DNA of 64,000 nucleotides from Ideonella_A sakaiensis_A (GCF_048320135.1 NZ_CP182947.1:248001-312000); one strand, 5' to 3'; positions 26,854 through 36,295 are shown, counted from the first letter of the stretch. Notes: generated from the sequence alone by a model not told the origin. Numbers and translations: made by a program.

Positions 26854-28119
26854 TCACTGCCGCGACCGCAACCATCTTTCCGCCCCCTGCCCAGCCCGCC
26901 GTCCGCTGGCGATCGCCGCGGTCAGCAGGTAGCCACCGGTTGGTGCTTCCCAGTCGAGCATTTCGCCGGCGCAGAAGACGCCGGGCAGGCGGTGCAGCAT
27001 CAACTGCCGGTCCACGGCCTCGAGGCGCACGCCACCAGCGGTGCTGATCGCTTCGGCTATCGGCCGGGTGGCAAGCAGCCGCAGCGGCAGTGCCTTGATC
27101 GCGGCGGCGAGTGCAGCCGGATCGTTGAAGGTCTCTTTCGGCAGCAGTTCGTGCAGCAGCAGCGTCTTCAACGCGTCGAGTTTCAGCCGGCTTTTCAGGT
27201 GGCTCGACAACGACCGCGAGCCGCGCGGCCGCGCAACCTCGGCGCGCACCCGCTGCGCATCGTGGTCGGGCAGCAGGTCGAGTTCGACGACCGCACCACC
27301 GTGGCGCTCGATCGCGTCGCGCAGCGGCGCCGACAGCGCATAAACAAGGCTGCCTTCGATGCCGGTTTCGGTGAAGACGAATTCGCCGCGTTGCCAGGGC
27401 TCGCGGTCACCGACGGCTGCGCAACGCATCGCCACCGTCTTGATCGGCTGGCCGGCAGCACGCTGGCGGAACAGCTCGCTCCAGCCGACCACAACTGCAT
27501 TGCCATCGCCAGCTTGCCGGCCGACGTCGAAGCCGCAATTGGCCGGCCGCAACGGTGCGACCTCGACGCCGCGCGCCTGCAGCGCCGGCAGCCAGGCGCC
27601 GTCCGAGCCGAGCCGCGGCCAGCTGGCGCCGCCGAGCGCCAGCACGACCGCGTCGGCGGTCACGATCGATTCGCCGGCCGGTGTCGCAAAGCGCAACCCC
27701 GGTGGCCGGTCCGACGCTGCTTCGGTTGACCAGCCGAGCCAGCGCTGCCGCATGTGAAAGCGCACGCCACGGCCGCGCAGCCGATGCAGCCAGGCACGCA
27801 GCAGCGGCGCTGCCTTCATGTCGGTCGGGAAGACGCGCCCCGAACTGCCGACAAAGGTCGCGATGCCGAGCCGGCCGGCCCAGTCGCGCAATGCGTCGGG
27901 TGGGAAGTCGGCAAGCCAGCCGGCAACGTCGGCTTCGCGATCACCATAGCGACCGAGAAACTGCGGCAAGGGCTCGGAATGCGTCAGGTTCAGGCCGCCG
28001 ATGCCGGCAAGCAGGAATTTGCGGCCGACACTGGGCATCGCATCGAACAGCTCGACCGCGAGGCCCGCCTCACTCAATACCTCGGCGGCCATCAAGCCGG
28101 CCGGGCCGCCGCCAATCAC
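26854..28119 (-). CDS. BaiN/YhiN-type FAD-dependent oxidoreductase
   Basis: About 421 residues as drawn from a GTG. The FAD Rossmann motif GGGPAGLMAAEVL is at the extreme N-terminus. Other family marks are GRKFLLAGIGGLNLTHSE, SSGRVFPTDMKAAPLL and the closing GVFCAGEMLDWEAPTGGYLLTAAIASGR (read in parts), which holds the second FAD contact. The GTG start leaves the first beta strand cut short. The frame runs upstream as SSKPLPPDTGAAACAAV to a CTG at 28170 that overlaps the preceding TGA stop, with no ATG, GTG or TTG between. A CTG start is therefore likely. The biochemical role of this family is largely unknown. Confidence 0.88.
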   Translation of the reverse strand: MIGGGPAGLMAAEVLSEAGLAVELFDAMPSVGRKFLLAGIGGLNLTHSEPLPQFLGRYGDREADVAGWLADFPPDALRDWAGRLGIATFVGSSGRVFPTDMKAAPLLRAWLHRLRGRGVRFHMRQRWLGWSTEAASDRPPGLRFATPAGESIVTADAVVLALGGASWPRLGSDGAWLPALQARGVEVAPLRPANCGFDVGRQAGDGNAVVVGWSELFRQRAAGQPIKTVAMRCAAVGDREPWQRGEFVFTETGIEGSLVYALSAPLRDAIERHGGAVVELDLLPDHDAQRVRAEVARPRGSRSLSSHLKSRLKLDALKTLLLHELLPKETFNDPAALAAAIKALPLRLLATRPIAEAISTAGGVRLEAVDRQLMLHRLPGVFCAGEMLDWEAPTGGYLLTAAIASGRRAGQGAERWLRSRQ

Positions 28120-28166
28120 CGCGGCACACGCTGCGGCGCCGGTATCAGGCGGCAGTGGCTTGCTGC

Positions 28167-29771
28167 TCAGCGGATGCCCTGGCCGGCCAGCCCGAAGCTG
28201 AACACCAGCGCCACGTCGGCGACGGTTGCATCGACGGTGCCGCGCTGCGAACGCAGCTTGCCGACGGTGAAACGCAGCGAGCTCGACGGACCGATGTCGA
28301 AGCCGACATAGGCATTGCCTTGCACCAGCGCGCCGCCACGCACGTCGACGCCACCGCCGCCGCCGGCGCCGGTCAACGCTTCGAGGCCGGCGTACCAGGT
28401 CGGGCCGGTCGGACCGCCGAGCGGGGTCTGCCAGCCGAAGCCGAACAGGCCTGCGGCGTAGCCGCCGGCATTGCCGTCATAGGCGCTGTGCGCCTGGCCG
28501 GTGACGTAGAGGTTGCGGTCGAGGAAGCGGCTGCCCTTCAGCACGACCGCCTTCAGCGGGCGGGTCGTGCCGTCGCGGCGCCCGGCGTCGAATTGCTCGA
28601 TGCCGGCGGAAAAGTCCATCCGCGTCGTCCGTGACGGCGAAAAGACATTGCCGGCATCGTCGAAGATCCACATCAGGCTGGCCGAGCCGTGGACCGCCTT
28701 GAAATTGCCCTGCGGCGCGCGGGTCACGCCGACTTCGACGCCCGCCGCAAGGTCGCGGGTCAGCCGCACCGCCGAATACAGCGCAGCCTTGCCGAGCAGG
28801 CCGCCGCCAGTCGAGACGTCGCCACCGCCGCCCATGCCGAGCGCGAGCCGGCCGCCGAGCGTGAAGGTCTGGTCGCCGATTCCGGATTCGACGCCGACAG
28901 TCGCCAGGTATTCGGCATAACCGGTGACGCCGCCTTGCGCGCCGACGTTGGCCTCCAGGCCCCAGTACGAAATGCCGTTGAAGGCTCGTTCGGCGCGGAT
29001 GCCGGCATAACCGAGCGAATCGGGCAGCTTGCCGCCGCTCGCACGCGTGTTGTTGCCGCGCGGCTGGTAGACGCCGATCACCGCCTGCATCCGGTCGAAG
29101 CCGGCTCCGGGCCGGCCGATCGAGGCCAGCGGCGCATTCATCCGGTCGCGTGGCACATAACCGAAGGTGGTGTTGGTGCTGAGCACCAGCCCGACCTGCC
29201 GGCTGTCGAGCGGCGTGCCGACAAAACGAACGCGCGACCAGCTGATGCCGACGTTGTAGGCGCCGAAGTCGTACAGCAGATCGAGGTGCGGGCGCGTCAC
29301 CAGGCCATCGCGCACCGCGAGATTGCCGCCGCCACCGCCGCCGGCATAAAAACCGATCTCTGCCTTCAGCGGCCCGGCAATGCGCTGCCGCCACGACAGT
29401 TCGCCGCCGAGCGAAAACAAGCCGCCGCGCTCGCCACTGGCGGCACCAAAAATCGCCGGCCCGAAGGCCAGGCCGCCGCCGACATCGACTGTGTAGCTGG
29501 TGCCGACCAGCGTCATGCCCTCGTTTTTCGGCAACTCCAGGCGCTCGATGCTGAGCCGGGCTTCGGCCGGGCGCAATACGATGCCGCCGGTATCGCCGCT
29601 GGCCTGTGCCAGCGCCGTTCCGGCAGCCAACGCACTGGCAGCGGCAACGCCGAGGCTGCGTGACAACGCGCGAAGGCGCGGTGCGCGGGCTGGCCGCGCT
29701 GCGGTTGAATTGGACAGGGTGGAGCCCGTCTCGCGGTGTTGGCGGACGAGGGTGCGGCGCGGCTTCGGCAT
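28167..29771 (-). CDS. Glycine-rich predicted outer-membrane protein, hypothetical
   Basis: A 534-residue exported protein with a basic N-terminus and signal sequence ending near residue 55 (AAGTALAQA). The rest is an alternating pattern of short aromatic/hydrophobic strands and Gly-rich turns (GAGGGGGVDVRGG, YAGGGGGGN), as in a beta barrel, but it ends FGLAGQGIR and not in the usual terminal Phe. I recognise no family. The start is placed at the ATG before PKPRRTLV; an earlier in-frame ATG exists. Its stop overlaps the probable start of the flavoprotein gene. Confidence 0.7.
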   Translation of the reverse strand: MPKPRRTLVRQHRETGSTLSNSTAARPARAPRLRALSRSLGVAAASALAAGTALAQASGDTGGIVLRPAEARLSIERLELPKNEGMTLVGTSYTVDVGGGLAFGPAIFGAASGERGGLFSLGGELSWRQRIAGPLKAEIGFYAGGGGGGNLAVRDGLVTRPHLDLLYDFGAYNVGISWSRVRFVGTPLDSRQVGLVLSTNTTFGYVPRDRMNAPLASIGRPGAGFDRMQAVIGVYQPRGNNTRASGGKLPDSLGYAGIRAERAFNGISYWGLEANVGAQGGVTGYAEYLATVGVESGIGDQTFTLGGRLALGMGGGGDVSTGGGLLGKAALYSAVRLTRDLAAGVEVGVTRAPQGNFKAVHGSASLMWIFDDAGNVFSPSRTTRMDFSAGIEQFDAGRRDGTTRPLKAVVLKGSRFLDRNLYVTGQAHSAYDGNAGGYAAGLFGFGWQTPLGGPTGPTWYAGLEALTGAGGGGGVDVRGGALVQGNAYVGFDIGPSSSLRFTVGKLRSQRGTVDATVADVALVFSFGLAGQGIR

Positions 29772-29866
29772 GATCGATCGATGATAAGCGCTGCGCCTGC
29801 CGCAACGGCCCGCGCCGTTGGGCCCTGCCAACGAAATTGGCGCGGCCGGTCAGCCGCTGCGCCGGC

Positions 29867-32713
29867 TCAGGATGGCGCAGCGGCTGCTTCGAGCGAAACC
29901 CCGTCGGACGCCCTGGCGCTGATCTCGCGCGCCGAGCACAACAGGCTGAAATCGCCGGGCGGCAAGGGTTTGCTGTACAGATAGCCCTGGAACTCGTGGC
30001 AGCGCAGCTCGCGCAGCATCCGGGCCTGGGTCTCGTTCTCGATGCCCTCGGCGACCAAGTGCAGGCCGAGCGAGTGAGCCAGTTCGGCAATGCTGCGGGT
30101 GATTGCCAGTGCCGCCTCGTCGGTATCGAGGTCCTTGACGAAGGCGCGGTCGATCTTCATCACGTCGATCGGCAGTTTGCGCAGCATTGCCATCGACGAG
30201 AAGCCGGTGCCGAAATCGTCGAGCGCGATGCACACACCCATCGCCCGCAGTTCGGACAATTGCGCATAGACGTCGCCGCTGTCCTCTACGAGCAGGCTTT
30301 CGGTGACTTCGAGCTCGAGGTGTTGCGCTGTCACGTGATGGCGTTGCAGCGCCTCGCGCACCACTTGCGGCAGCCGGCCGCTGGCCAGCTGGCGTGGCGA
30401 TACGTTGACCGACACCCGCTGCAGCGACGGATGGGTGGCCCGCCACAGCGTCATCCTCGCGCAGGCCTCGTTGATCATCCAGTTGCCGAGATCCTCGATC
30501 AGCGACGACTCTTCGGCCAGCGCGATGAAGCTGTCCGGGAACAGCAACCCGCGTTCGGGATGCTGCCAGCGCACCAGCGCCTCGACCGAGGTGACCCGGC
30601 CATCGGCCGGATTGACGCGGGCCTGGAAATAGGCGACGAGCTTGCCGAGGTCCATGTCGCGGCGCAGTTCGCGCGGGATGCGCAGCCGCTCGTGGGCGGC
30701 CGCTTCCAGGCTGTCGGCAAAAAGCTCGAAGCGGCCGCGACCGGACTGCTTGGCCGCATACATCGCAAGATCCGCATGGCGCAGCAACTCGATGCGGTCC
30801 TTGCCGTGCTGCGGGTAGATCGCGACGCCGACGCTGGCGCCGAAACGGTGCTGCTCATCACGCAGCACGAACGGCCTGACCAGCTCATCGACGACCCGTT
30901 GCGCGATCGAAGACACGATTGCCGCGTCGACCTGCGGCAGCACCAGCACGAATTCGTCACCGCCCTGGCGGGCCACCAAGGCGCCGTTCGGTACGCTGGC
31001 GCGCAACCGTGCCGCCGCCTCGCAGAGGATGGCATCGCCGGCCTCGTGGCCGAGGCTGTCATTGATGTCCTTGAAATGGTCGAGGTCGACGAACAGCGCA
31101 GCGTGCCGACTCGAAGGGTCCGCATCGAGCAGCCGGTCAAGATATTCGTTCAGTCCGGAGCGGTTTGCCAGCCCCGTCAGGCTGTCGTGCACCGCCCGAT
31201 ACAACATCACCCGCTCGCGTTCACGCGCCGAGAAGGCGACCGCAAGCCGGTCCCGCAGTTCGACCGCCGGTTGCAGATCGAGCTGGCCGGTTTCGGCCGG
31301 CAGCCCGACCATCAACAGCGCCTGCGTGCCCTCCCCCCAGCCGAGCGGCAGCATCTGCAGCGATGCGACCTCCGGGCTGCGAAGCGCGCCGCACCATGGC
31401 GCGTCGGCGGCTGCGCCCTGCACCTGGCTGTCGCCGTCGATCGCGGCGAATGCATCGGCCTGCGCGGCATCGAGCGGCAAAACGCTCAGCTCGGTTGCCG
31501 GCGCCTTGCCGGCCTCGCGCACCAGCTGGTGCAGCACATCGTCGCGCGCCGCCGAGCGCCAGCAGACCGCGCTCGGCAGATCCGGGTAAAGCCTGGCCAG
31601 CTGTTCGAGCACCCGGCCGACCACATGTTCGATCGGCTGGCCGGCCAGCACGTCGCGGTCGATCGCCGACATCGCGGTCAGCGAGCCGAATTGCGCCTCG
31701 ATGCGCGACGCCATCTCGTTGAATGCGTTGCCGAGCGTGCCGAATTCATCGTCGCTTTGCACGGCAACCCGTGTCGAGCTGGCGCCCGCTGCGAGCAGCC
31801 TAGTGCCGGCCGTCAGTCGCTCCAGCGGCACCAGCATGTGCCGGATTGCCCGCTGGCTGACCAGCGCGATCAACAGCACGGTGGCAATCGCGACCAGCGC
31901 GAGCCAGCCCGACAGCGGCAGCCCCAGCCAGCGCGCCTGCGGCGCAGCCCGCTGTTCGATGAATTCCCACTCGCTGGCGCCGAACTCGGCGCCGAGAAAC
32001 AACGCGGTGCGCACCAGCAGCAGGTCGGCGCGGCCGTCCGTCGCACCGTGATCTGCAGCGGGCAGCAGGTCGACGTCGCCTTTCGTGACCAGGCTGCGGC
32101 CATGGCCGTCGACGACACGCCAGCCGCTGTCGATCGCGGCATCCTGAACCGGTTCCCACAGGTGCTCGGCATTCAGTTCGCCGATCCAGGCCAGCCGGCC
32201 GCCGACCGTCGACGCCATCAGGATGCGCGCCGGCGCATCACCCTGACGCGCGATGCGAACCGTCGCCTGCACGCTGCCGGCTTCGGCCGTGAGTGCTTGC
32301 GGCGCCGCTTCTTCGCCACCGTGATCGGCGGATCGCCACTCGGCCAGCAATTCGTTGCCGCTGCCGGCGGGCCAGTTGGCGCGCTGGTTGGCATCGAAAT
32401 GCACCAGCCGGCTGAACACCTTGCGGCTGGCGACCGGCAGCCTGATGCGGTCGGCGGCGCCGGCTTCGGCCAGTTCGACATCGGGCAAGGTCGCCAGCAA
32501 TGCCTTGGCGCTGGTCAGCCGCTCGAAGACCTGCATGCCGACCTGGCGCGTCGCCCGCGTCTGGCTGTTTTTCTGCATCTCGCGGGCGAGGTCGGTGACG
32601 GCCGTTGCCGCCAGCCAGTCGGAAACCGCCAGCGGCAGCAGCGCAGCAAGCACGAACAACAGGTACAGCCTGCCCGCGACGCGGCTGCCGAAAAATCGCG
32701 AGGGCAGTTTCAT
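29867..32713 (-). CDS. Membrane GGDEF-EAL protein (c-di-GMP turnover)
   Basis: A 948-residue protein with two membrane helices (about 15-38 and 266-288) around a periplasmic sensor of about 225 residues, a HAMP-like segment (288-345), an unassigned linker domain (about 350-495), GGDEF (584-588 intact) and EAL (711-713). The EAL domain keeps EALVRWQHP, EVTES and DDFGTGFSS (832-840), so phosphodiesterase activity is likely. The GGDEF site is intact, so cyclase activity is possible. The RxxD inhibitory site expected just before GGDEF is missing. The pseudopilin gene stands 12 bases upstream on the same strand. Confidence 0.93.
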   Translation of the reverse strand: MKLPSRFFGSRVAGRLYLLFVLAALLPLAVSDWLAATAVTDLAREMQKNSQTRATRQVGMQVFERLTSAKALLATLPDVELAEAGAADRIRLPVASRKVFSRLVHFDANQRANWPAGSGNELLAEWRSADHGGEEAAPQALTAEAGSVQATVRIARQGDAPARILMASTVGGRLAWIGELNAEHLWEPVQDAAIDSGWRVVDGHGRSLVTKGDVDLLPAADHGATDGRADLLLVRTALFLGAEFGASEWEFIEQRAAPQARWLGLPLSGWLALVAIATVLLIALVSQRAIRHMLVPLERLTAGTRLLAAGASSTRVAVQSDDEFGTLGNAFNEMASRIEAQFGSLTAMSAIDRDVLAGQPIEHVVGRVLEQLARLYPDLPSAVCWRSAARDDVLHQLVREAGKAPATELSVLPLDAAQADAFAAIDGDSQVQGAAADAPWCGALRSPEVASLQMLPLGWGEGTQALLMVGLPAETGQLDLQPAVELRDRLAVAFSARERERVMLYRAVHDSLTGLANRSGLNEYLDRLLDADPSSRHAALFVDLDHFKDINDSLGHEAGDAILCEAAARLRASVPNGALVARQGGDEFVLVLPQVDAAIVSSIAQRVVDELVRPFVLRDEQHRFGASVGVAIYPQHGKDRIELLRHADLAMYAAKQSGRGRFELFADSLEAAAHERLRIPRELRRDMDLGKLVAYFQARVNPADGRVTSVEALVRWQHPERGLLFPDSFIALAEESSLIEDLGNWMINEACARMTLWRATHPSLQRVSVNVSPRQLASGRLPQVVREALQRHHVTAQHLELEVTESLLVEDSGDVYAQLSELRAMGVCIALDDFGTGFSSMAMLRKLPIDVMKIDRAFVKDLDTDEAALAITRSIAELAHSLGLHLVAEGIENETQARMLRELRCHEFQGYLYSKPLPPGDFSLLCSAREISARASDGVSLEAAAAPS

Positions 32714-32725
32714 TTCGCTTCGATC

Positions 32726-33190
32726 TCAGAAATCGGACGCGCGGCCGACAAAGGCGCCGTTGTGGGCGCGGATGATGTCGTCGACGCTGTCCTTTTGCGA
32801 CACCTGGCTTTTCGACACGCCGTCGGGGCCGAGGCTGTAGAGGTCGAAATCGCTGTTGATCGGATTCAGCGCCTTGTCCTTGCGGGCGCCGCCCTTGCCA
32901 TTGGCCGCGATGTTGTAGTAGACGTAGGAACGACCCCAGGGGTCCTTGCGCCCCTGCAGCTTGGCCGCTGCCAGATCGGCCGGATAAGCCCGTTCATCCT
33001 CGAAGCGGGCCTTGATCTGCGCCCCCATTGCGACGATATCGGCGGCGGCATTGCGATTGCGCGCCCGCTCGCGGTAGGCGTTGTACGACGGCAGCGCGAT
33101 CGCGACCAGGATGCCGATCAAGGCGACGGCAATCATCACCTCGATCAACGTGAAGCCACGCGCGCTGTCTGCTCTGCCTGTTGCTGCCAT
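32726..33190 (-). CDS. GspG-like pseudopilin / type IV pilin-like protein
   Basis: A 154-residue prepilin: a 12-residue leader ending in Gly is cut before Phe13 in GFTLIEVMIAVALIGILVAIALPSY (read in parts), with the invariant Glu at mature position 5. The globular part has the GspG-type DPWGRSYVYYN and FDLYSLGPDG loop, which binds calcium in major pseudopilins. No other type II secretion or pilus gene lies near. It is followed 12 bases later by the GGDEF-EAL gene. Confidence 0.88.
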   Translation of the reverse strand: MAATGRADSARGFTLIEVMIAVALIGILVAIALPSYNAYRERARNRNAAADIVAMGAQIKARFEDERAYPADLAAAKLQGRKDPWGRSYVYYNIAANGKGGARKDKALNPINSDFDLYSLGPDGVSKSQVSQKDSVDDIIRAHNGAFVGRASDF

Positions 33191-33267
33191 CTCGGGGGGT
33201 CACTCCGCTTTTGGGTCCGGATCCCGGACGATATCGGCGCAATCGCGCCGCTTCTTGAATCGTTGGC

Positions 33268-33780
33268 TCATTCTCCCGCTGTTGGCGGCTGCGACGAAGC
33301 GGCCGGCGGCCAGACCAGATCGAAAAATTCGAGCACCAGTTCGAGCCGCTCGCCGACCTCGAAACCTTCGCGTTCCGCCTGCTCGGCGAACTGTTGCCGG
33401 TAGGCCGTCAACCACCAGCCGAGGCTGAGGTCGCCCTCGCCGCAGTCGAAGGCAAATTGCGCATCGATGTCGGCGAAATGGCGTTTCTCGACATGGCTGG
33501 TGCGCACGATTGCCCGCGGCAGGCCACCGCCGTCGAGCACGACGAGGTGGTCACCGGGCTGCGGCAAGGCCTCCAGCGACTGCTGGAAATCGCGCAGCAG
33601 GCTGGCATGGGCGCGCTTGACGCCGCGCTCGACCAGTTCGGCCAGTTCGTCGGCGACCACGGCGGTCGGACCGAGCGCGGTGGCGGAAAAACCTTCGACG
33701 CGCTCACCGCCAGCGGCCTGATAGGCGTTCCAGAAGGCCTCGATCGCCGGCACCTGGCCGGCGGCTGGCGGCCGGCTCAT
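33268..33780 (-). CDS. ASCH domain protein
   Basis: A 170-residue protein with an N-terminal helical part and an ASCH (PUA-like) beta barrel at about 55-160: FSATALGPT, HLVVLDGGGLPRAIVRTSHVEKRHF (read in parts) and DLSLGWWLTAYRQQF. ASCH proteins are predicted to bind RNA or hydrolyse modified nucleosides. No operon partner tells which. Confidence 0.85.
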   Translation of the reverse strand: MSRPPAAGQVPAIEAFWNAYQAAGGERVEGFSATALGPTAVVADELAELVERGVKRAHASLLRDFQQSLEALPQPGDHLVVLDGGGLPRAIVRTSHVEKRHFADIDAQFAFDCGEGDLSLGWWLTAYRQQFAEQAEREGFEVGERLELVLEFFDLVWPPAASSQPPTAGE

Positions 33781-33813
33781 CGGACGACCCTCGACAACGC
33801 CGCCGAGACAGCC

Positions 33814-34719
33814 TCAGTCGGCATCGCGCAGCGCGGCGCGCAACTGCTCGCCGACCTCGGGCTTCTGCACGAACGGATCGGTCGGGTTGCGCAACTGCAG
33901 GATGTCTTCCATCCGCGTCTGCACAGTCGCAAGCGCCTGCGGATGACTGAAGACATAGAACTGGTCGGACAGCACCGCATCGATCACCTTCTGTGCCACT
34001 TCGGCTGCGCTGACCTTGCCGCGCGTCACTGCCTTGTTGATCATCGCCTGACCGATCAGCTGGCTGCGCGTCGGTTTTGCGTCGGCCAGCGGTGCCGGCC
34101 GGTTGCGTTCGCTTTCATGGATGCCGGTCGGCACGAAAAACGGGCACAGCACCGAGGCGCTGACCTGCTCGGTGACCAGCCGCAGGTCCTGGTACAGCGT
34201 CTCGCTGAGCGAGACGACCGCATGTTTGCTGACGTTGTAGATGCCCATGTTCGGCGCATTCAGCAGGCCGGCCATCGATGCGGTATTGACGATGTGGCCT
34301 TGATAGCTCGGGTCGGCGCGCGCGGCGTCGAGCATCATCGGCGTGAAGACGCGTACACCGTGCGCAACACCCATCAGGTTGACGCCGAGCACCCATTCCC
34401 ATTCCTGCAGCGTATTTTCCCAGATCAGCCCGCCTGCGCCGACACCGGCATTGTTGAAGAGCAGGTGCGGCGCGCCGAAGCGCTGCTGCGTCGCCTCGGC
34501 GAGCGCCTCGACCTCGGCGGCCTTCGAGACATCGAGGCAGAACGGCAGCACCTGCGCACCGAGCGCGCCGATCTCGGCGCACGCGCGGTCGAGTGCATCG
34601 CGCTGCACATCGGCCATCACGATGGCCATGCCCTGCGCTGCGGCGAGGCGGCTCAGCTCGAGCCCGAAGCCCGATCCCGCGCCAGTGATGACCGCGGTGC
34701 GGCCGTGCAGAGTTTTCAT
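33814..34719 (-). CDS. SDR-family oxidoreductase
   Basis: A 301-residue short-chain dehydrogenase. The cofactor loop TGAGSGFG (13-20), NNAGVGAGG and the catalytic YNVSK are present. The extended C-terminal part (AEVAQKVIDAVLSDQFYVFSHP) is typical of the classical long SDRs. It follows the CurA-like reductase by 15 bases and closes the catabolic block. Substrate unknown. Confidence 0.92.
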   Translation of the reverse strand: MKTLHGRTAVITGAGSGFGLELSRLAAAQGMAIVMADVQRDALDRACAEIGALGAQVLPFCLDVSKAAEVEALAEATQQRFGAPHLLFNNAGVGAGGLIWENTLQEWEWVLGVNLMGVAHGVRVFTPMMLDAARADPSYQGHIVNTASMAGLLNAPNMGIYNVSKHAVVSLSETLYQDLRLVTEQVSASVLCPFFVPTGIHESERNRPAPLADAKPTRSQLIGQAMINKAVTRGKVSAAEVAQKVIDAVLSDQFYVFSHPQALATVQTRMEDILQLRNPTDPFVQKPEVGEQLRAALRDAD

Positions 34720-34734
34720 CGTTCTTGTCCGTCG

Positions 34735-35748
34735 CTAGACAAGCTTGACCAGCTGCTTGCCGAAATTTTTTCCCTTCAGCAGCCCGAGAAAAGCCTCTGG
34801 CGCACTGGCCAGGCCGTCGGCAATCGATTCGCGGTATTTGATCTTGCCGCTGGCGACACCGGCCCCGAGCTCCTTCAGCGCATCGGGCCAGTCGGCCATG
34901 TGTTCGCTGACGATGAAGCCGCGCACGGTCAGCCGCGATTGCAGGATCAGCGCCGGATAGGCCATCGGCATCGGCGCGCCGTCGTAGCCGGAGATCATGC
35001 CGCAGAAGGCCATCCGGCCGAAGGCATTCATCCGCAGCATCATCGCATCGAGGATGCGGCCACCGACATTCTCGAAATAACCGTCGACGCCATCCGGAGC
35101 GGCTTCGCGCAGCGCCGCATTCAGCGACTTCGGATCCGGATGCGCCTTGTAGTCGACGCAGGCATCGAAGCCGAGCTCGTCGACCACATAGGCGCATTTT
35201 TCCGGGCCGCCGGCGATGCCGATGGCGCGGCAGCCGCGCGCCTTCGCCAGCTGGCCGACCACCGATCCGACCGCCCCGCTGGCCGCGCTGACGGCGATCG
35301 TCTGGCCGGCTTCAGGCTTGCAGATCTTCGTCAAACCGTACCAACCGGTGACACCGGGCATGCCGACCGGTCCGAGGTAGGCCGACAGCGGGATATGTTT
35401 CGTATCGACCTTGCGCAACAGGCCCGGCTGGTTCGCATCGACCACCGCATACTGCTGCCAGCCGCCCATGCCGACGACCTTGTCGCCAACCCCGAACGCA
35501 TCGCTGCGCGATTTCTCGACGATGCCGACGGTGCCGCCGATCATCACCTGATCGAGCGGCTGCGGCTGGGCGTAGCTCTTGCTGTCGTTCATCCGCCCGC
35601 GCATGTACGGGTCGAGGCTCAGGTAGTGGTGGCGCACCAGCACCTGGCCGTCCTCGAGTTCGGGCACCGGCACGTCGACCAGCTTGAAATTGTCGGCCGA
35701 GGCTTCGCCTTCGGGACGCGATACGAGGTGGATCTGCTGGTTGATCAT
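34735..35748 (-). CDS. NADP-dependent reductase of the CurA/MDR type
   Basis: A 337-residue zinc-less medium-chain reductase. The N-terminus (LVSRPEGEAS, VRHHYLSLDPYMRGRM) and the nucleotide-binding AASGAVGSVVGQLAKARG mark the CurA/leukotriene B4 dehydrogenase group, which reduces the double bond of enones. The start at 35748 has GGAG 4 bases upstream. It lies between the thioesterase and the SDR, probably co-transcribed. Confidence 0.92.
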   Translation of the reverse strand: MINQQIHLVSRPEGEASADNFKLVDVPVPELEDGQVLVRHHYLSLDPYMRGRMNDSKSYAQPQPLDQVMIGGTVGIVEKSRSDAFGVGDKVVGMGGWQQYAVVDANQPGLLRKVDTKHIPLSAYLGPVGMPGVTGWYGLTKICKPEAGQTIAVSAASGAVGSVVGQLAKARGCRAIGIAGGPEKCAYVVDELGFDACVDYKAHPDPKSLNAALREAAPDGVDGYFENVGGRILDAMMLRMNAFGRMAFCGMISGYDGAPMPMAYPALILQSRLTVRGFIVSEHMADWPDALKELGAGVASGKIKYRESIADGLASAPEAFLGLLKGKNFGKQLVKLV

Positions 35749-35797
35749 GGAACTCCGATCGTGGAAAAAAGGAAAAGCCGATGCCGCTTGCGTGCGT

Positions 35798-36235
35798 TCA
35801 GTCGGACGCACCCGGTCGCCGAATCAACTTGCCGCCGGCCGGCAGCCCGCGCAGGTATTTGAAGGTGCCGGTCGAATGGGCGATTAGTTCGCCGGCTTCA
35901 TCGACCACAGATCCTTCGCAGAAGGCCATCGAGCTGGTCCGGTGCAGCAGCTTGCCGCGGCCGATCAGCCGCTTCATGCCCGGGCGCAGGAACGAGGTTT
36001 TCATCTCGATCGTCACGACACCGCGATCGTCCTTCGGCTGGTCGGGCATCGGCGCCCGCGCGGCATGCGCCATCACGACGTCGAGCAGCGTCATCGTGAC
36101 ACCGCCATGCGCAACCTGCCAGGTGTTGAGCTGCTCGGGCCGCAGCGTGATCGCGATCTCCGCCTCGCCGGCCTCGAATTTCAGCAATTCGAAGCCGAGC
36201 GCCTCGGCAAACGGAATGACTTTCGGAAATTTCAT
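35798..36235 (-). CDS. PaaI-type hotdog thioesterase
   Basis: A 145-residue hotdog-fold protein: VAHGGVTMTLLDVVMAHAA is the family core, with the Asp-containing helix, and FLRPGMKRLIGRGKLLHR the next strand pair. It probably hydrolyses acyl-CoA intermediates or by-products of the surrounding beta-oxidation genes. The start ATG at 36235 begins the first conserved strand; the frame is open further upstream but unlike the family. Confidence 0.9.
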   Translation of the reverse strand: MKFPKVIPFAEALGFELLKFEAGEAEIAITLRPEQLNTWQVAHGGVTMTLLDVVMAHAARAPMPDQPKDDRGVVTIEMKTSFLRPGMKRLIGRGKLLHRTSSMAFCEGSVVDEAGELIAHSTGTFKYLRGLPAGGKLIRRPGASD

Positions 36236-36295
36236 TGTTGACTCGAAATTGGCAGGCCGCAAAGGCTGACTCGACGCTCGATCGTCCCGATCAAG

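Noticed and set aside
29837..33403. 1188-codon plus-strand frame opposite the GGDEF-EAL and pseudopilin genes
   Set aside because: The minus-strand genes have complete, motif-rich products; the opposite frame shows none and reads as a shadow.
33394..35862. 822-codon plus-strand frame opposite the ASCH, SDR and CurA-like genes
   Set aside because: Shadow of three recognised genes on the other strand.
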